The notes under the pieces: model-generated
The model's input: only the letters and a program-made list of their open reading frames with translations
Database searches by the model: none
Told to the model about the DNA's origin: nothing
In this document: positions 1-8,497 of the stretch, in pieces
How the letters are laid out: each line of letters starts with the position of its first letter
How positions within the stretch are numbered: position 1 is the first letter of the stretch
Assembly (NCBI RefSeq): GCF_001591645.1
Contig: NZ_BCVH01000018.1
Coordinates: forward strand, 30,306 to 94,305
DNA: 64,000 nt
Reading direction: 5' to 3'
Source: Robertmurraya korlensis NBRC 107688
Lineage (GTDB): Bacteria; Bacillota; Bacilli; Bacillales; Cytobacillaceae
Made by a program: the position numbers and the translations under genes

Positions 1-423
1 TAGTGGCATTTCATTTGCTGTACGTACTCTTTTAACTAGTAGGACCATTTCATTTTTCTTTAACTTTAATTCGTTAATTTCTTCTTCTTGCGGTTCTACA
101 TATCCAGAAAATAAAAGCTCTGTCCCAGGGGTCTTCCCCTCTCGCTCAATTAAGTTCGTAACACTAAACAACTCTTCGATCCCACCAGAGATAACTGGCT
201 TTTTATTCACAAAGGTGCCAATACCATGTTTTCGAGTGATAATATTTTCCTCTTCTAAAATTCGAAGTGCTTCTCTTAAGGTCGTTCTTGAAACATGAAG
301 TTGTTTCGCAAAATCAGTCTCAGAAGGCAAACGTTCACCAGGCTCTAATTCGCCATTTTTAATTTTATCTTTTATTTGATCAATAACAATCAGATAACGA
401 GACTTTTGGTAGATATAATCCAT
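1..423 (-). CDS. GntR-family (HutC/UTRA-type) transcriptional regulator, C-terminus cut off by window edge
   Basis: I translated this minus-strand frame by hand from an ATG at 423 preceded by a GGGGGA ribosome site; it is open to the window edge (141 residues seen). Residues 1-70 form a GntR winged helix: a helix containing IDQIKDKI, then GELEPGERLPSETDFA, then VSRTTLREALRILEEENII and the wing KHGIGTFV. Residues from about 85 (EELFSVTNLIEREGKTPGTE) look like the start of a UTRA effector domain, which in the HutC branch binds sugars, amino acids or their phosphates. The effector cannot be told because most of the sensor domain and the neighbouring target genes lie outside the window. A cre-like box sits about 45 bp upstream. 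The family call is secure; the substrate is unknown. Confidence 0.88.
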   Translation of the reverse strand, partial: MDYIYQKSRYLIVIDQIKDKIKNGELEPGERLPSETDFAKQLHVSRTTLREALRILEEENIITRKHGIGTFVNKKPVISGGIEELFSVTNLIEREGKTPGTELLFSGYVEPQEEEINELKLKKNEMVLLVKRVRTANEMPL

Positions 424-468
424 CGAACGAATCCCCCATGTTTAGTATAACGTTATTTTACATACAAT

Positions 469-482
469 TAAGAACGCTTTCA
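469..482. promoter_or_regulatory. cre-like CcpA box upstream of the GntR gene
   Basis: On the minus strand this reads TGAAAGCGTTCTTA, matching TGWNANCGNTNWCA at 13 of 14 positions (the C of the final CA is T). It lies about 45 bp upstream of the GntR start and just upstream of a possible promoter (TTAATT, 16 bp, TATACT). It suggests carbon catabolite control of the regulator; this is inferred from the motif alone. Confidence 0.45.
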
Positions 483-545
483 ACTTATAGAGGTTTTTAA
501 AAATAGTAGTTAACTATCTTACAAAACAAATGTGAACCTATGAAA

Positions 546-591
546 AAAAGAAGCAGGGCTTTTCCTTTTATCTGGAGTCCCCGCTTCTTTT
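546..591 (-). terminator. Rho-independent terminator after the zinc-ribbon gene
   Basis: The inverted repeat AAAAGAAGC/GCTTCTTTT, extended by a short G/C section, is followed on the minus strand by a T run. It directly follows the stop of the 594-791 gene. Confidence 0.7.
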
Positions 592-593
592 CT

Positions 594-791
594 TTATTCT
601 TCCTCAATAACCCTAGCCACATTGTTACCGCAATTTTTACATTTTCCTTTTAACACAATACCGAAATTATGCTCTTCCACTATAAAAGCAGTAATCGTTG
701 TTACATCTGAGCAATTCCCGCACCAAACATTACCTAGTAACCCATTTCTTACATCCTTCGGCATAGAAAGCCACTTTTTGTTTGCCTCCAT
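594..791 (-). CDS. Small zinc-ribbon protein, function unknown
   Basis: A 65-residue protein with two CxxC knuckles, WCGNC near residue 23 and CKNC near residue 51, spaced as in zinc-ribbon folds. The part between them (TTITAFIVEEHNFGIVLKG) looks like beta strands. A purine-rich ribosome site (GAAAGAAAGGG) stands about 8 nt before the ATG, and a hairpin terminator follows the stop, so the reading frame is probably real. The overlapping plus-strand frame lacks these signals. I do not recognise the family beyond its ribbon; it might bind nucleic acid or be a structural zinc protein. It has no clear operon partner. Confidence 0.7.
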   Translation of the reverse strand: MEANKKWLSMPKDVRNGLLGNVWCGNCSDVTTITAFIVEEHNFGIVLKGKCKNCGNNVARVIEEE

Positions 792-1026
792 CGTAAAACC
801 CTTTCTTTCCCATGATTTGAGTAAAGTCTATCTACTTATCATACACATTCAAATCAAAAACCTAAAGCTACTCTTTTTACAAGAACTCGACCTATCCGAC
901 CGTCTCTATCAATACCAAGATTACAATACCCTAATTGTTCAAAAATCAGTCACAAATATTCGAAAATCAACCTGTCCTATTAAACTACCCCTCTCTATAT
1001 AAACATTGAAGGGATGGTGTAAAGGA

Positions 1027-1866
1027 ATGAAAAATGGCTGTATTGAACAATTCGAGCAGTATTCTCAATTTTCCTCTTTAAAAGAATTCAATACTCATAT
1101 GGAAATGTGGTTGGCTGTCCATAAAGATGATTTCTCTAAGGGAGAACGAGTAGGTTTGAAGCGACTCGTTCGTTTTGCTGCGAAAATCCCTGGTGTTTGC
1201 AATGCGAAAATTGGGACCGTGTTAAAAGCAATTCATGATGAACACAACGGAAACGGAATCTCTCGTTCTACTTTCAAACGAATGATCCAAAAGGCAATTG
1301 GTGTAGGAATGCTGACCGTTCATGAAACTGAAAGAAAAAATGGATCACAGTCTAGTAATCTCTATGTGTTCCAACCTTTTCCTAAAAATGAACTACCTAA
1401 GGAAAATCAATTAAACCACCCTAATAAAACTAGTAATCCTTTGAAAACTAATAGTAAAAAGATAAAAGAACGTAAAGAAACGGATTCAGCCAATCATACC
1501 GAAAATAAAACGAACAAACCTCTTGATTACACTTACACAAGTGACCGAGTTCCTTACTCATTCTCTCAAGTAGTCAGATACTTCTATACAGAAGCAAAGC
1601 AGATTGAGGAATTCTGGAGAATGACACAAATCGCCGCCTACCGGAATAATTTTGAAAACCGGAAAGACCTTGTAAATATCGCCGTTCACTCATTTAAACA
1701 ATTGATTAGCAAACTAAAAGTGAGCACCATACAAAAGCCGATAGCCTATTATTATGGGATTCTGAATAAAAAACTTGAAGAGCTTTATTTTGAAGATTTG
1801 TATGAAATGGAGTTTTGTATGGCTTTAGTAAAAAACCAGTTGTTTTTATCTTTTAATTTCAATTAA
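1027..1866 (+). CDS. Helix-turn-helix protein of unknown function
   Basis: An open frame of 286 codons from a TTG at 1006; I prefer the ATG at 1027 (279 aa), which has the purine-rich GAAGGGATGG stretch about 10 nt upstream. Residues 35-115 resemble a winged helix as found in plasmid replication initiators and similar DNA-binding proteins: KGERVGLKRLVRFAAK, then NGISRSTFKRMIQKAI followed by GMLTVHET, ending in SSNLYVFQPF. Residues 120-170 are a polar Lys/Asn/Thr-rich linker (NKTSNPLKTNSKKIKER), and the last 110 residues look helical. Its stop overlaps the stop of the convergent gene at 1859-2554 by 8 bp. I cannot assign a function; DNA binding is an inference from the helix-turn-helix pattern. 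Confidence 0.65.
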   Translation: MKNGCIEQFEQYSQFSSLKEFNTHMEMWLAVHKDDFSKGERVGLKRLVRFAAKIPGVCNAKIGTVLKAIHDEHNGNGISRSTFKRMIQKAIGVGMLTVHETERKNGSQSSNLYVFQPFPKNELPKENQLNHPNKTSNPLKTNSKKIKERKETDSANHTENKTNKPLDYTYTSDRVPYSFSQVVRYFYTEAKQIEEFWRMTQIAAYRNNFENRKDLVNIAVHSFKQLISKLKVSTIQKPIAYYYGILNKKLEELYFEDLYEMEFCMALVKNQLFLSFNFN

Positions 1867-2554
1867 ATTTAAATAAAGAGTTATTATATAATAGATGAGA
1901 ATGGGTTCTAAAAGAATCATTCATAATGTATTCATCAATCAATTGTCCATTATGAATATAATCAAAAGCATCATATACACAAAGTCCTGAAGCATTCATC
2001 CCTATAACTGAGTCTGTTAACACCTTTTCTAGCTTAAGGAAATCTTCTTTCGACGTTTCTCCAATAGCAAAAGAAGGTTGTCCAATTATTCTTGCTCCTT
2101 TATAGTTCTTACATTCTACCCCTTTTAGTAAAGTCGAAATCAGTTGCCTTACACCCTCAAGACCATTTTTGTTATTAGCCATAACCATATCTTTTACTGG
2201 AAAAAATATTACACTAGATTTATCTATTCCATGGGATTCCAACAACTCCATCAGTTGATGGTATATATCTTTACTAAAAGAAACGGTTATTAGCTCATTA
2301 TTTTCTACCCCATGCTTTATATAAGGTAATAGATTGATTAAAAGATGCTCACGGCCATAATAATAAAAGGTAGAGTGAATACCAAAAATATTATCTAGAG
2401 TCTTTATTTTGCTATCAATTCTTCTTTTATCACATTTTATACACTCTACAATAAATTGGTCTAACGCTTGACTTTTATTAACCACCATAGCATCCAACAT
2501 ATTCTCTTTTTCAGATACTAGATTTATTAATGTTTCTCTACTTTCTTCTAGCAA
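1859..2554 (-). CDS. Spo0E-like phosphatase domain fused to an MEDS sensory domain
   Basis: Read from a TTG at 2554 this is 231 aa. Residues 1-42 fit the two-helix Spo0E-like family (ESRETLINLV, then NKSQALDQFIVEC with the family's SQ-x-LD signature); Spo0E proteins dephosphorylate Spo0A~P and delay sporulation. From about residue 57 (FGIHSTFYYYGREHLL) to the end it resembles the MEDS domain of DcmR-type regulators, with conserved-looking pieces ARIIGQPSF, LCVYDAFD and FRTHSHLL. The TTG has no good ribosome site. The same frame runs upstream to an ATT at 2590 that has GAGGGGGG six bases before it; starting there adds KPVCDGCNIKAL. A non-standard ATT start is therefore likely but unproven. The gene converges with and overlaps the helix-turn-helix gene by 8 bp. 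Confidence 0.72.
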   Translation of the reverse strand: MLEESRETLINLVSEKENMLDAMVVNKSQALDQFIVECIKCDKRRIDSKIKTLDNIFGIHSTFYYYGREHLLINLLPYIKHGVENNELITVSFSKDIYHQLMELLESHGIDKSSVIFFPVKDMVMANNKNGLEGVRQLISTLLKGVECKNYKGARIIGQPSFAIGETSKEDFLKLEKVLTDSVIGMNASGLCVYDAFDYIHNGQLIDEYIMNDSFRTHSHLLYNNSLFKFN

Positions 2555-2771
2555 AGCTTTGATATTACACCCATCACAAACTGGTTTAATAAAAAGCCCC
2601 CCTCAGGACATATTTATACACCTGTTTTATTCTGCATGTTGTTCAAAAACACCTTTATTCCAAACACATATTTGTAAGGAAATTTAACATTAATTTGGGT
2701 AGATATCACTAAAACCAATTCCAACCAAATTCCTATCGGTACCCGAAACAAATTAAAAATAGGGTACAAAA

Positions 2772-2797
2772 AAAGAAGTCCATCACTGAACTTCTTT
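2772..2797 (-). terminator. Rho-independent terminator after the TRAP operon
   Basis: AAAGAAGT (2772-2779) pairs with ACTTCTTT (2790-2797) and is followed on the minus strand by a run of T. It lies 58 bp past the dctM stop and probably ends the GH105-TRAP transcript. Confidence 0.75.
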
Positions 2798-2854
2798 GAT
2801 TACTTTATACATGATACTAGCTTTTCTTACCAAGGTTTTGCCTCCTACGAACAT

Positions 2855-4153
2855 CTATAGCCCCAGTAAGTTTGGTAAGAACAAACTGATTTGCGGTACA
2901 TAAGTTATGAGCATTAGTAAAACAAATATGGCTGCATAAAATGGAAGGAGCGGTTTGAGAACTTCCTCGATTTTCACCTTCGCTACGCTGGCTCCAACAA
3001 ACAGTCCCGTACCAACAGGTGGTGTAATTGAGCCCACGCATAAGTTAAAAATGAAAAACATAGCAAAATGGACAGGGTGTACACCTATGCTAGTTGCAAT
3101 AGGTAAAAAGATTGGTGTAAAGATTAAAATCGCTGGAGCAACGTCCATGAAACATCCAATGAGTAACAAGACAATATTCATGATTAACAGGATGATAATC
3201 GGATTATCAGAAATCCCTAAAACAAAGCTACTAATCGCTGCTGGCAGACCAGTAAACGCCATGGCAAAAGACATGAGCGAGGACGCTGCAATCAATAGCA
3301 TGATAATCCCTGTCATCTCAACCGCTTGCACTAAAATATTCGGTATTTGTTTGAGTGTAAGTGATTTATAGTATACAAGAGCAAGAAATAATGAATAGAC
3401 GACACAGATGGCAGATGCTTCGATAGCTGTGAAAGCTCCCGTAAGAATCCCGCCAATAATGATAAAAATCAATAACAAGCTTGGAATGGCTTCAATAAAG
3501 ATTTTTTTTACATTCACATTCTTCGCCTTAGGTGTGATGGGGAAATTTCTCTTCTTTGCAATCATGAATGCAACAATCATAATCGCAAGAGCCCATAGAA
3601 TTCCGATAACGTATCCACTTATAAACATAGCAGCAATGGAGGTTCCTCCGCTTATTAACGAAAAGATAATAAACGCCGTACTTGGAGGAATAATCATTCC
3701 GGTTGGGGCCGAAGCGATATTAACTGCCGCTGCAAACTTTTTGTCATATCCCTCTTTTTCCTGAAGTGGGACCAACACACCACCAATGGCTGTTGATGCC
3801 GCGATAGCTGAACTAGAAATACTACCAAAAAGCGCATTTCCCATAACATTGGAGTGAGCCAAGGAACCTGGGACTCTCCCCGTTAATACCTTGGAGAAGT
3901 TCACCAACTTAACGGCAATTCCTCCATTATTCATGATGATTCCTGATAATATAAAGAACGGTACAGCAATCAATGAAAAACTATCCAGGCTGGCCACCAT
4001 TTTTTGTGCTGACGTAAACACAGCGACATCAAATGGCAATACCAATAAAACCGTTGCCAAGGAAGCGACTGAAATACTTATCGCGATCGGAATTCCCACA
4101 GCTAGTAGAACGGCAAATACTAAGACTAAAATGATCGTGGCTTGTAAAACCAT
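2855..4153 (-). CDS. dctM: TRAP transporter large permease subunit (DctM family)
   Basis: 432 aa, the usual DctM length, almost wholly hydrophobic with about 12 membrane segments. It shows family signatures such as PFFILSGIIMNNGGIA near residue 65, HSNVMGNALFGSISSSAIA near 100, ASAPTGMIIPPSTAFI near 145 and CVGSITPPVGTGLFVGA near 370. DctM is the membrane subunit that drives Na+-coupled uptake of a substrate delivered by the binding protein. The gene starts 24 bp after dctQ and is the last of the GH105-dctP-dctQ-dctM transcription unit. The neighbouring GH105 enzyme suggests the substrate is an unsaturated uronide or a related acidic sugar, which is inferred from context. Confidence 0.93.
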   Translation of the reverse strand: MVLQATIILVLVFAVLLAVGIPIAISISVASLATVLLVLPFDVAVFTSAQKMVASLDSFSLIAVPFFILSGIIMNNGGIAVKLVNFSKVLTGRVPGSLAHSNVMGNALFGSISSSAIAASTAIGGVLVPLQEKEGYDKKFAAAVNIASAPTGMIIPPSTAFIIFSLISGGTSIAAMFISGYVIGILWALAIMIVAFMIAKKRNFPITPKAKNVNVKKIFIEAIPSLLLIFIIIGGILTGAFTAIEASAICVVYSLFLALVYYKSLTLKQIPNILVQAVEMTGIIMLLIAASSLMSFAMAFTGLPAAISSFVLGISDNPIIILLIMNIVLLLIGCFMDVAPAILIFTPIFLPIATSIGVHPVHFAMFFIFNLCVGSITPPVGTGLFVGASVAKVKIEEVLKPLLPFYAAIFVLLMLITYVPQISLFLPNLLGL

Positions 4154-4177
4154 GCGAGTTCACCTTCTTTGTATAAT

Positions 4178-4699
4178 TTAAACAACTCTCTCTTCTGGCA
4201 ATTGTTCTTCACTATTCGTAAATACTTCTTTTTTCTCTGAAAAAAGTTCAATTATATTTTGAATACTGTAAAAAAGCCCTAATGCTCCACTGACTGGTAA
4301 TGAGAGATATACCAATCCCATTGGTAAATGAAGAGAAGGTGATAATTGTGCCATAGTAATGGAAATTGCCCGTGCTCCTCCATATAACATAATAATGCCT
4401 GAGAAGAATAAGAAACCCGTTTGAATCACAATATCAATCGACAACTTTTTATTATCCTTAAAACGATCACTTAACAGTGTAAAAGCAATGTGCTTCTTTT
4501 TCCCTACCACATAAGCAGCTGATAACATCGATAGCCAAATTAAAGCAAATTTAAGAAACTCTTCTGTAACCGAACTAGGACTATTCAGGATATAACGACT
4601 GATTACTTGCCACATGGTAACCGCTACCATTACAAGGAATAATGTACCCGTAATCCATTCAAGCGTTCGGTCAATCACTTTTTTGATACTTTTCACCAT
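4178..4699 (-). CDS. dctQ: TRAP transporter small permease subunit (DctQ family)
   Basis: 173 aa with four predicted membrane helices, the standard DctQ layout. Family features include an N-terminal helix with LFLVMVAVTMWQVISRYIL, the LKFALIWLSMLSAAYVVG segment and GLVYLSLPVSGALG near residue 130. DctQ pairs with DctM in the membrane and is essential for transport. It sits 12 bp after dctP and 24 bp before dctM, so the three genes are almost certainly cotranscribed. Confidence 0.9.
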   Translation of the reverse strand: MVKSIKKVIDRTLEWITGTLFLVMVAVTMWQVISRYILNSPSSVTEEFLKFALIWLSMLSAAYVVGKKKHIAFTLLSDRFKDNKKLSIDIVIQTGFLFFSGIIMLYGGARAISITMAQLSPSLHLPMGLVYLSLPVSGALGLFYSIQNIIELFSEKKEVFTNSEEQLPEERVV

Positions 4700-4711
4700 T
4701 TCCTCCTCCTA

Positions 4712-5716
4712 TCACTCATCTTCACTTAAACTGCGAATCGCATTATAGGTTTTTGAAAACTCCTTACTGTTTTTAAATTGTTCGTGAAGCGGTTGAACAG
4801 CTTCTTGAAAAGGCTTGTTATCTACTTCATTAAAGACAACACCGTGTTTATCGATCGCTGCCTGTTTCTCCTTTTCAACTGCTTCTTTCCATACCGATTT
4901 TTCAAATACAGTTGATTCTTTGGCCGCTTCATGAATGGCATTTCTTTGATCCTTTGTTAGGCCCTTTAATCTTTCAGTATTCATGACCACAATATCTGGG
5001 ACCCTCGTATGTTCATCATAAGAGTAGTATTGTGTCACATCACCATGCCCAGCCGTCACAAGTACGAACTCGTTGTTTTCAGCTCCATCAATAATGCCTT
5101 GCTGTAATGAGGTATATACTTCATTACTGCCCATTGGTGTCGCGGAACCACCCAACAACTCCACCATTTTTATAGCCGTTTCACTTTGCATAACTCTTAT
5201 TTTCTTCCCTTTTAAATCTGCCGGGGTCTCTATTGGAGAATCTTTCATGTAAAAACTTCTTTGACCACTATCGTAATAAGTTAATCCGACAAAACCAAGG
5301 TCTTCCGTTGATTGGTAAATGGGATTCATAATTTTTTCATTTTCCATTACTTTATAGAAATGCTCTTCGCTATCAAACAAGTATGGAATCCCGAAAATAG
5401 AATACTTTTTTGAGAAAGACTCTAGAGCGGAACCGCTTACTTTTGTAATATCAACCGCTCCGGTTTGGGTTAGTTCAATTAGTTCTCTTTCCCCGCCTAA
5501 TTGTGCATCTGGGTAATATTGAACTTCAATCTTTCCATTTGTTTTTTCAGAAACCAATCTTCCAAATTCCTTCATTGAATCGATTACAGGTTGACTGTTA
5601 CTCGCATAAGCAAATCTGAGGACGATTTTTTCTTCTGCTTGGGTTTTCGTACTACAACCGGAAACCATTGCAAGCAATAATATTCCTACAAGTACCAGTA
5701 GAAAGTTTCTCTTCAT
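4712..5716 (-). CDS. dctP: TRAP transporter substrate-binding lipoprotein (DctP family)
   Basis: 334 aa with a lipoprotein signal: a hydrophobic stretch ending in AMVSGC, so Cys21 is the likely lipidated residue anchoring the protein outside the membrane. The rest fits DctP solute receptors, including LRFAYASNSQPVIDSM at the mature start, VQYYPDAQLGGERELIE, and LKGKKIRVMQSETAIKMVE near residue 170, where the conserved Arg that binds the ligand carboxylate lies. DctP proteins bind organic acids, often sugar acids. The GH105 hydrolase 47 bp upstream points to a uronide-type ligand. Confidence 0.92.
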   Translation of the reverse strand: MKRNFLLVLVGILLLAMVSGCSTKTQAEEKIVLRFAYASNSQPVIDSMKEFGRLVSEKTNGKIEVQYYPDAQLGGERELIELTQTGAVDITKVSGSALESFSKKYSIFGIPYLFDSEEHFYKVMENEKIMNPIYQSTEDLGFVGLTYYDSGQRSFYMKDSPIETPADLKGKKIRVMQSETAIKMVELLGGSATPMGSNEVYTSLQQGIIDGAENNEFVLVTAGHGDVTQYYSYDEHTRVPDIVVMNTERLKGLTKDQRNAIHEAAKESTVFEKSVWKEAVEKEKQAAIDKHGVVFNEVDNKPFQEAVQPLHEQFKNSKEFSKTYNAIRSLSEDE

Positions 5717-5763
5717 TTCTTTCCCTCCCGAAATATTCCGCTCTGTTTCTGAACATCACTATA

Positions 5764-6864
5764 TTAAATATAAGAATGTAAATACTCACTTAAACATAAA
5801 ACCGCAAGCGATTGTCCATAAGGCATGGTAGTTGTTCTAATATCTTTATAAAACTGTAGTGTATCTCCCATACCGGTACCGACTGAGACTTTTTGCAATG
5901 CTCCTTCATGATTAATTTCCTTCAAGATTCCCTCAATGGCTTTGTGGGCGACCTCTTTATAATCCTGGCTTACATACCTTTTATGAACGGATTTTAGGAT
6001 CCCATATGCAAATCCAGCTGTAGCAGATGCTTCTAAATAAGAGGTTGGGTCGTCTAGTAATGTGTGCCATAATCCGCTTTTATGTTGGTATTTTGCTAGT
6101 GCTTCAATTTGTCTGTTTAATGTATCTATTAGGAATTCACGAAGAAAATCCCCTTTTTTCAAGTCTAATATTTCAATAATTTCAGGAATGGCAATGGTAA
6201 TCCAGCAGTTTCCTCTTGCCCATAGTGCTTCTGCATAATTATGATTTTCTTCGAATGTCCAGCCATGGAACCATAGACCAGTCTTTCGGTCCGTTAAATA
6301 TTTGATATGGATAAGGAACTGTTGTTTTGCCTCCTCTAAGTACTCAGGTTTGTTTAGTAATATCCCAATTTTCGCTAAAGGGAGCACCGTCATCATTAAG
6401 GTGTCGTCCCATAACTGATTTTTGTTTTCAGGTCCGTAGGTCATATGCTGTAAGCCATTTTCCTTTGTACGGGGCATATCATACATGACCCATTCAGCCC
6501 AATCCTCTAAATACGGGATATATGTCTGGTTCTTTGTATCCTCATACAAACAAGCCAGGGTTAGAAATGGTGCCATTGTATTAACATTTTTAGGTGGCAC
6601 ACCTTCTTCAAATCTTGCTTCAAACCAACGATTAATAATTTCAATCGCTTTTGGGTCATTCGTCAATTTCCAATATTTATAGATTCCATATAGACCAACA
6701 CCTTGAGGCCAATTCCAAACATTCCAGCTTTTATCGTCAACGATTAGCCCATCAAAATTGAGCAAAAATTCTCCAGAATCATCTTGTATTTTTGTAAGGT
6801 TCTTCATTAATAAATTTATAGAATGAATGATTTCTTTTTTTTCAATAACCTGTTCCTTTATCAC
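5764..6864 (-). CDS. Glycoside hydrolase family 105 (unsaturated rhamnogalacturonyl/glycuronyl hydrolase, YteR/YesR-like)
   Basis: GH105 enzymes remove the 4,5-unsaturated uronic acid from the end of oligosaccharides released by pectin or other polysaccharide lyases. The sequence has the alpha/alpha-barrel signatures NWPQGVGLYGIYKYW, QLWDDTLMMTVLPLAKIG (the DD contains the probable catalytic Asp) and ALWARGNCWITIAIPE, where most relatives have WARGNGW. No signal peptide is visible, so it acts in the cytoplasm. The frame also opens from an ATG at 6885, but GGAGGG lies six bases before a GTG at 6864, making that the better start (366 aa). A perfect cre box is about 35 bp upstream and the TRAP genes follow. 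Confidence 0.9.
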   Translation of the reverse strand: MIKEQVIEKKEIIHSINLLMKNLTKIQDDSGEFLLNFDGLIVDDKSWNVWNWPQGVGLYGIYKYWKLTNDPKAIEIINRWFEARFEEGVPPKNVNTMAPFLTLACLYEDTKNQTYIPYLEDWAEWVMYDMPRTKENGLQHMTYGPENKNQLWDDTLMMTVLPLAKIGILLNKPEYLEEAKQQFLIHIKYLTDRKTGLWFHGWTFEENHNYAEALWARGNCWITIAIPEIIEILDLKKGDFLREFLIDTLNRQIEALAKYQHKSGLWHTLLDDPTSYLEASATAGFAYGILKSVHKRYVSQDYKEVAHKAIEGILKEINHEGALQKVSVGTGMGDTLQFYKDIRTTTMPYGQSLAVLCLSEYLHSYI

Positions 6865-6898
6865 AGATATCCCTCCGAAAATCATCTTTTTTAATATT

Positions 6899-6912
6899 TG
6901 TCAGCGCTATCA
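6899..6912. promoter_or_regulatory. cre box (CcpA site) before the GH105-TRAP operon
   Basis: TGTCAGCGCTATCA matches TGWNANCGNTNWCA at every position on either strand. It lies 35 bp upstream of the GTG start of GH105, a place where CcpA would block transcription when preferred sugars are present. This follows from known CcpA biology and is not tested here. Confidence 0.75.
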
Positions 6913-7054
6913 AATCTTATAGGTTCATTGTAATGAATGCGGTTTCTTGGAACAATTTAAAAAACAGAGGTCTAGGTATAAAAAACATGGATGTTTTTAA
7001 ACCAGTTGATTTTGGGAGAAGTTAATACTCTTGACAGCTTATTAATAAAATAAA

Positions 7055-7076
7055 AAAACCAGCATCGGCTGGTTTT
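7055..7076 (-). terminator. Rho-independent terminator after the sugar-binding protein gene
   Basis: AAAACCAGC/GCTGGTTTT with a four-base loop, followed on the minus strand by a T run. It separates the lipoprotein gene from GH105, so the latter needs its own promoter. Confidence 0.8.
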
Positions 7077-7130
7077 GATTATGGATATAGGGTGCTATCC
7101 TATAAGGGAGGTGCTAATCCTGTTTATGCA

Positions 7131-8429
<1,299 letters not shown>

Positions 8430-8497
8430 TTATCCCCCCTTTGGTGAATAAACTCTATAATGATTTTGGCCGAAAAATAAGGAATGGAGGGTATAAC

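Noticed and set aside
622..1002. 126-codon plus-strand open frame
   Set aside because: It lies opposite the zinc-ribbon gene, has no ribosome site and an odd composition (runs from reversed minus-strand codons).
2817..3041. 74-codon minus-strand frame near the end of dctM
   Set aside because: It overlaps dctM in another frame and has no family features.
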